Assembly: GCA_028820215.1 (NCBI GenBank)
Contig: JAPPKD010000163.1
Location: 1 to 9,341, forward strand
Direction of reading: 5' to 3'
DNA from: Spirochaetaceae bacterium
GTDB taxonomy: Bacteria; Spirochaetota; Spirochaetia; SZUA-6; Bin103
DNA length: 9,341 nucleotides
This document shows positions 5,366 through 9,341 of this stretch, piece by piece (the stretch's first letter is position 1; each line of letters starts with the position of its first letter). The position numbers and the translations under genes are program-made. Under the pieces are notes generated by a model. That model searched no databases. It was not told the DNA's origin and saw only the letters and a list, made by a program, of their open reading frames with translations.

Positions 5366-8300
5366 ATGGACCCGACAACCGAACGACGACCGCCGCTCGC
5401 GGACGAGCCGCTGCCGACCCGCTACGAGCACGCCACGGCCGAGCGGGAGGCGACCGAGCGCTGGACGGCCGCGCGCGCGTTCAGCGCGACCCCCGACGGC
5501 CGCGAAGGCCGCTACGTGGTCATGATGCCGCTGCCCAACGTCACCGGCGCCCTGCACATGGGGCACGCGATGGACAACGTCATGCAGGACCTGCTGATCC
5601 GCTGGCACCGGATGCTGGGCGACAACACGCTGTGGATGGCCGGCACCGACCATGCCGGCATCGCCACGCAGGCCGTGATCGAGCGGCGCCTGCTGGAGCT
5701 GGAGGGCAAGACCCGCCACGACATCGGCCGCGACGCCCTGGTGCAGCGCATCTGGGAGTGGAAGGACCGCTACCAGCAGCGCATCGTCGAGCAGCAGCGG
5801 GCGATGGGCTGCTCCTGCGACTGGGACCGGCAGCGCTTCACCATGGACGCGGTCTGCTCGCGCGCCGTGCGCCACACCTTCCTGGCGCTGTTCCGCGACG
5901 GGCTGGTGTTCCGCGGCACGCGGCTGGTCAACTGGGACTGCGCCCTGCGCACCGCGGTCTCCGACGACGAGATCGGCTACCGCACCGTGGACGGCGCCTA
6001 CTGGCACCTGCGCTACCCCGTGATCGACCCCGGGCCGGGCGAGCCCGCCCACGTGGTGGTGGCCACCACCCGCCCGGAGACCATGCTAGGCGACACCGCC
6101 GTCGCCTGCCACCCCGACCCGCGCGCGGCGCTCGACCGCGCCATCGAGCGCCTGGCCGAGCGCGCCGCCCGCGCCCCGCAACGCGAGCGGCCGGCGCTGG
6201 AGGAGCAGTTCGAAGCGCTCCGCCGGCGCCGCGAGACCCACCTGGACGGCCTGGTCCGGCTGGCGGAGATGGCCGCGGCCGGCCGCCTGATCCGGCTGCC
6301 CCTGCTGGACCGAGAGATCCCGCTGATCACCGACGAGTGGGCCAAGCCCGAGGTGGGCTCCGGCTGCGTGAAGATCACGCCCGGCCACGACCCCAACGAC
6401 TACGAGGTGTGGCAGCGCCACCAGGACCGCATCGGCCTGATCAACATCCTGCAGCCGGACGGCACCCTGAACGGCGCGGCCGGCCCCTACGCCGGGCTCG
6501 ACCGCTCCGAGGCGCGCACGCGCGTGGTGGACGACCTCCGGAGCGCCGGCCTGCTGGACCGGATCGAGCCGCACCGGGTCGAGATCGGCCACTCCGACCG
6601 CTCCGGCACCGCCATCGAGCCCTACCTGTCGCGGCAGTGGTACCTGCGCATGGGCGACGTGCCCGGCGGCGTCACCGTGGGGCGCGGCACCGCCAACGAG
6701 GCCACCGTCCCCGGCCTGGCGCAGGTGGCGATCGACGCGGTGGCAGGCGGCTGGCGCTCGCCGACCGGGCGCAAGCTCGCCTTCTTCCCGGACGACCGCT
6801 ACGCGCGCACCTACCTGGACTGGCTAGGCGAGAAGCGCGACTGGAACATCAGCCGGCAACTCTGGTGGGGACACCAGATCCCGATCTGGACCGCGCGCTG
6901 CACGGGCGGCCGGCTGCGGCAGGCGCTCGACCTGGCCGGGCGCCTCGGCGGCCGCGAGGACGTGGCCGTGCAGCTCCGCGAGGTCACCGACGCGATCGGA
7001 CGCGAGGGCGGGTCCCTCACGGTGGGCGAGGCGGCCGCGGCGCCCGCGTCCGCCGAGGTGGAGATCGACCTCTGCCTGCGCGACGCGGAGGCGGAGCGCG
7101 AGCTGGCGGAGGAGCTGGCCGAGCTCGGCTTCGAGCAGGACCCGGACGTGCTGGACACCTGGTTCTCCAGCGCGCTGTGGCCGCACAGCACCCTGGGATG
7201 GCCCGATCCCGGCGACGCTCCGGTCGACCCCGGCCAGCCGCCGCTCGGCGCGGCCGGAGGCGAGGACTGCCTGAGCTACTACTACCCCGGCTCCTGCCTG
7301 GTGACCGGCCGCGACATCATCACGCTGTGGGTCGCGCGCATGGTGATCGCCGGCATGTACAACCTGGGCGACCTGCCGTTCGAGCACTGCTTCGTGCACG
7401 CCAACATCCTGGACGGCAAGGGCGAGATGATGAGCAAGTCGGCCGGCAACGGCATCGACCCGGTCGACATCATCGAGCGCTACGGCGCCGACGCCCTGCG
7501 CTACGTGATGTGCGAGCTGCAGACCGGCAGCCAGGACATCCGCCTGCCGGTGCAGGCCGTGTCGCCGTTCACGGGCAAGACCATCGAGCTGGCCACCGCC
7601 GAGCACGGCCAGACCATCTTCACCTACCTGTGCCCGGACACCGGCAAGGAGTTCGACGTGCTGGGCACCATGCCCGACCTGCCGGGGGCGACCCTGATCA
7701 GCGACCGCTTCGACGTCGGCCGCTCCTTCTGCACCAAGCTCTGGAACGCGGCCCGCTTCGCGTTCATCAGCCTGCGCGGCTACCGCCACCGGGAGCTGGC
7801 GCTCGGCGAGCTTGAGAGCGAGGACCGCTGGATCCTGTCGCGCCTGTCGCGCACTTGCGCGGCCGTGCAGGAGCAGCTCTCAAGCTACCGTCCGTCGGCG
7901 GCGCTGGCCGCCGTGCGCGAGTTCTTCTGGGGCGACCTGTGCGACTGGTACCTGGAGCTGATCAAGCCGCGGCTGTCCGGCGCCGGTGACGCGGCGGGCG
8001 CTGACGATGCGGACGCCGATGCGGCCCGCCAGACCGTGGCGGCCGTGCTGGACGGCACGCTGCGCCTGCTGCACCCGTTCGTGCCGTTCATCAGCGAGAC
8101 CCTGTGGGCGCGGCTGCGCGAGCTGGCGCCGCGCCGCGGCATCGCCGGCTGGCAGCCGGCCGACGCGGAGCTGCTGGCGGTCGCGGACTGGCCGCGGCCG
8201 GACGCGCTGCTCGAGGACGCGGCGCTGGAAGCCGACGTCGACCGCCTGCGCGGCGTCGCCCGCGCGGTCCGCGACCTGCGCGCCCGGCACGGCGTGGAGG

Positions 8301-8695
8301 CGCGCAAGCCGCTCGACGCCATCATCCGGCCCACCGGCGACGGCGGCGGGGGTTCCCGGCTCGACGCCTACGAGGGGCTGATCCGCCGCGCGGCCGGCCT
8401 GCGGTCGCTCCGCTTCGCGGCCGGCGGCGCGCCCCCGGCAGGCTCCGCATCAGCGGTCGTCGGCGATCACGAGCTCCACCTGCTGGACGTGGTCGACGTC
8501 GCCGTGGAGCGGCAGCGCCTGGCCAAGCAGCGCGACCGCCTGCAGCGCCAGATCGGCGGCTCGGAAAAGAAGCTCGCCAACGCCGGCTTCCTGAACAACG
8601 CCGCCGCCGAGGTGGTCGAGCGGGAGCGGCAGCGCCTGGCCGACGCCCGCATCGAGCTGCAGGCCGTGCAGCAGAACCTGAGCCACCTGACCTGA
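5366..8695 (+). CDS. valS: Valine--tRNA ligase
   Basis: A class I aminoacyl-tRNA synthetase of 1109 residues that charges tRNA-Val in the cytoplasm. The HIGH motif reads HMGH (64-67, in PLPNVTGALHMGHAMDN). GTDHAGIATQ follows (93-102). The KMSKS loop reads MMSKS (688-692). The CP1 editing domain has TTRPET (234-239) and HDPND (341-345), needed to hydrolyse Thr-tRNA-Val. WWGHQIPIW and LDTWFSSALWP are also typical. The C-terminus (about 1047-1108) is the charged coiled coil of ValS. The usual bacterial length is about 880-950, so this one is enlarged: roughly 45 charged residues are inserted in the editing domain after VACHPDP, there is an extra segment after WTARCTGG, and another follows KMSKS at 733-778. 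ATG 5366 is the only sensible start; it has no Shine-Dalgarno sequence. GC is very high and fits chromosomal housekeeping DNA, in contrast with the adjoining parA cassette. Confidence 0.97.
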   Translation: MDPTTERRPPLADEPLPTRYEHATAEREATERWTAARAFSATPDGREGRYVVMMPLPNVTGALHMGHAMDNVMQDLLIRWHRMLGDNTLWMAGTDHAGIATQAVIERRLLELEGKTRHDIGRDALVQRIWEWKDRYQQRIVEQQRAMGCSCDWDRQRFTMDAVCSRAVRHTFLALFRDGLVFRGTRLVNWDCALRTAVSDDEIGYRTVDGAYWHLRYPVIDPGPGEPAHVVVATTRPETMLGDTAVACHPDPRAALDRAIERLAERAARAPQRERPALEEQFEALRRRRETHLDGLVRLAEMAAAGRLIRLPLLDREIPLITDEWAKPEVGSGCVKITPGHDPNDYEVWQRHQDRIGLINILQPDGTLNGAAGPYAGLDRSEARTRVVDDLRSAGLLDRIEPHRVEIGHSDRSGTAIEPYLSRQWYLRMGDVPGGVTVGRGTANEATVPGLAQVAIDAVAGGWRSPTGRKLAFFPDDRYARTYLDWLGEKRDWNISRQLWWGHQIPIWTARCTGGRLRQALDLAGRLGGREDVAVQLREVTDAIGREGGSLTVGEAAAAPASAEVEIDLCLRDAEAERELAEELAELGFEQDPDVLDTWFSSALWPHSTLGWPDPGDAPVDPGQPPLGAAGGEDCLSYYYPGSCLVTGRDIITLWVARMVIAGMYNLGDLPFEHCFVHANILDGKGEMMSKSAGNGIDPVDIIERYGADALRYVMCELQTGSQDIRLPVQAVSPFTGKTIELATAEHGQTIFTYLCPDTGKEFDVLGTMPDLPGATLISDRFDVGRSFCTKLWNAARFAFISLRGYRHRELALGELESEDRWILSRLSRTCAAVQEQLSSYRPSAALAAVREFFWGDLCDWYLELIKPRLSGAGDAAGADDADADAARQTVAAVLDGTLRLLHPFVPFISETLWARLRELAPRRGIAGWQPADAELLAVADWPRPDALLEDAALEADVDRLRGVARAVRDLRARHGVEARKPLDAIIRPTGDGGGGSRLDAYEGLIRRAAGLRSLRFAAGGAPPAGSASAVVGDHELHLLDVVDVAVERQRLAKQRDRLQRQIGGSEKKLANAGFLNNAAAEVVERERQRLADARIELQAVQQNLSHLT

Positions 8696-8733
8696 GCGAT
8701 CCGGGCAGCGCGCCGGGACCGCCGGTATCCGGG

Positions 8734-8752
8734 TGGCAGCTCCTGGCTGCCA
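8734..8752. repeat. Inverted repeat after valS
   Basis: Arms TGGCAGC (8734-8740) and GCTGCCA (8746-8752) around TCCTG, 38 bases after the valS stop. There is no T-run, and it overlaps the region where translation of the MFS gene should begin. It may hinder or set ribosome access, or be chance. Confidence 0.35.
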
Positions 8753-9341
8753 GGCCGCGCTTTCGGCGGCTGGTCGCCTCCTCGGCGCTGTGGTACGCCA
8801 CCCGCGCCTACGAGCTGGTGGTGCTGTCGTGGCTGGTGCTGCAGCTCACCGACTCGGTCGCCGCCGTCGCCGCCCTGGCCGCCGCCCGCGGCCTGCCCAT
8901 GCTGCTGCTGGCGTACGTGGGCGGAACGCTGGCCGACCGCGTCTCGCGCCTGCGCCTGCTGCGCATCACGCAGAGCCTCACGCTGGTCATCGTCGCCGCC
9001 TACGCCGTCTACCTGGCGCTCGCCGCGCCCGTCCCCTGGAGCGCCCACCTCGTGATCGGGCTGGTCGGGGCGGTGTGGAGCTTCGACTTCGCCAACCGCC
9101 GCTCGCTGTACACGGAGCTGTTCGAGCCGCGCGAGCTGACCACGGCGGTACCGGTCGACACGATCACGTTCACCGCCGGCCTGATCGCCGGGCCGCTGAT
9201 CGCCGGCGTCCTCACCCGCACCGGCGGCTTCGCGGTCGCCTACGCGGGGCTGGCCGTCATGCACGCCGCCTCGCTCGTCCTCCTCCCCGCCGGGGGGCCG
9301 CGCCCGCCGCGGCCGGCCGCGGCCCCGGAGCGGCTGTCGAT
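8743..9341 (+). CDS. MFS transporter, N-terminal part (runs off the window)
   Basis: The frame reads RPRFRRLVASSALWYATRAY then ELVVLSWLVLQLTDSVAAV, followed by AARGLPMLLLAYVGGTLADR (motif-A-like GGTLADR, 8923-8943, between helices 2 and 3). Further hydrophobic segments come at about 8970-9030 and 9150-9290, with VWSFDFANRRSLYTELFEPR between them. This is the first half of a twelve-helix major facilitator permease of the inner membrane, resembling the MFS-3/EntS-type drug or siderophore exporters; the substrate is unknown. It follows valS in the same direction with a gap of under 50 bases and may be cotranscribed. The frame has no ATG, GTG or TTG between the valS stop and the first helix, nor for hundreds of bases upstream inside valS. 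CTG codons at 8692 (overlapping the valS TGA as CTGA), 8743 and 8770 are the only candidates; GTG at 8818 would cut into helix 1. The coordinate given is therefore provisional. The 3' end lies outside the window. Confidence 0.75.
   Translation, partial: MAARPRFRRLVASSALWYATRAYELVVLSWLVLQLTDSVAAVAALAAARGLPMLLLAYVGGTLADRVSRLRLLRITQSLTLVIVAAYAVYLALAAPVPWSAHLVIGLVGAVWSFDFANRRSLYTELFEPRELTTAVPVDTITFTAGLIAGPLIAGVLTRTGGFAVAYAGLAVMHAASLVLLPAGGPRPPRPAAAPERLS

Noticed and set aside
6824..7789. Long minus-strand open frames antisense to valS (also 5237-6052, 6086-6592 and 8467-9264)
   Set aside because: They are antisense shadows rich in Val, Ala, His and Gln with no domain signature, and are explained by GC-biased third codon positions of valS and the MFS gene.
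5632..7815. 727-codon plus-strand open frame inside valS
   Set aside because: It lies in another frame of valS. The translation is Arg/Pro/Gly/Ala-rich low complexity, as expected from off-frame reading of high-GC coding DNA, while the valS frame shows every catalytic motif.

Overview
The window is high-GC bacterial DNA with no tRNA, rRNA, CRISPR array or intact transposase that I can see. It has ordinary chromosomal genes at both ends: an ABC exporter on the left, and valyl-tRNA synthetase plus an MFS transporter on the right. Between them lies an accessory patch with broken genes, a nuclease and an island of visibly lower GC. The lineage cannot be fixed from the sequence. The long ValS (1109 residues, with extra segments in the editing domain and after KMSKS) recalls the enlarged enzymes of planctomycetes and related deep-branching groups, but this is only an impression from memory.

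Left end, minus strand (about 9-1039): a NatA-like ABC ATPase is followed, with a GTGA overlap, by an ABC-2 permease. The permease reading frame stops after 48 codons, so it looks truncated or interrupted close to the window edge.

Middle, plus strand (1141-3760): two related fragments of a ParS/Xre-type antitoxin (DUF2384-like) gene flank a complete HNH endonuclease gene. Copy 1 (1185-1433) has an in-frame internal deletion and is followed by a gutted RES-domain toxin remnant (1426-1653) whose start codon appears to have changed from ATG to ACG. Copy 2 (3480-3760) has kept the segment that copy 1 lost, but carries a one-base frameshift and has lost its C-terminus and its toxin. Both copies keep an upstream inverted repeat of the form TCACGC-N6-GCGTGA, which is the probable autoregulatory operator. 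The HNH gene (1961-3301) may be transcribed without a leader.

Lower-GC island, minus strand (3859-5240): a ParA-family ATPase gene overlaps by one base a gene for an unrecognised 172-residue protein. The layout resembles a two-gene partition-like cassette with a non-standard partner. It is the best candidate here for an undescribed system. Two perfect dyads (3814-3828, 3838-3854) sit just beyond its 3' end.

Right end, plus strand (5366-9341): valS is divergent from parA across about 125 bases. The N-terminal part of an MFS transporter follows; it lacks any ATG, GTG or TTG start in the proper place and runs off the window.
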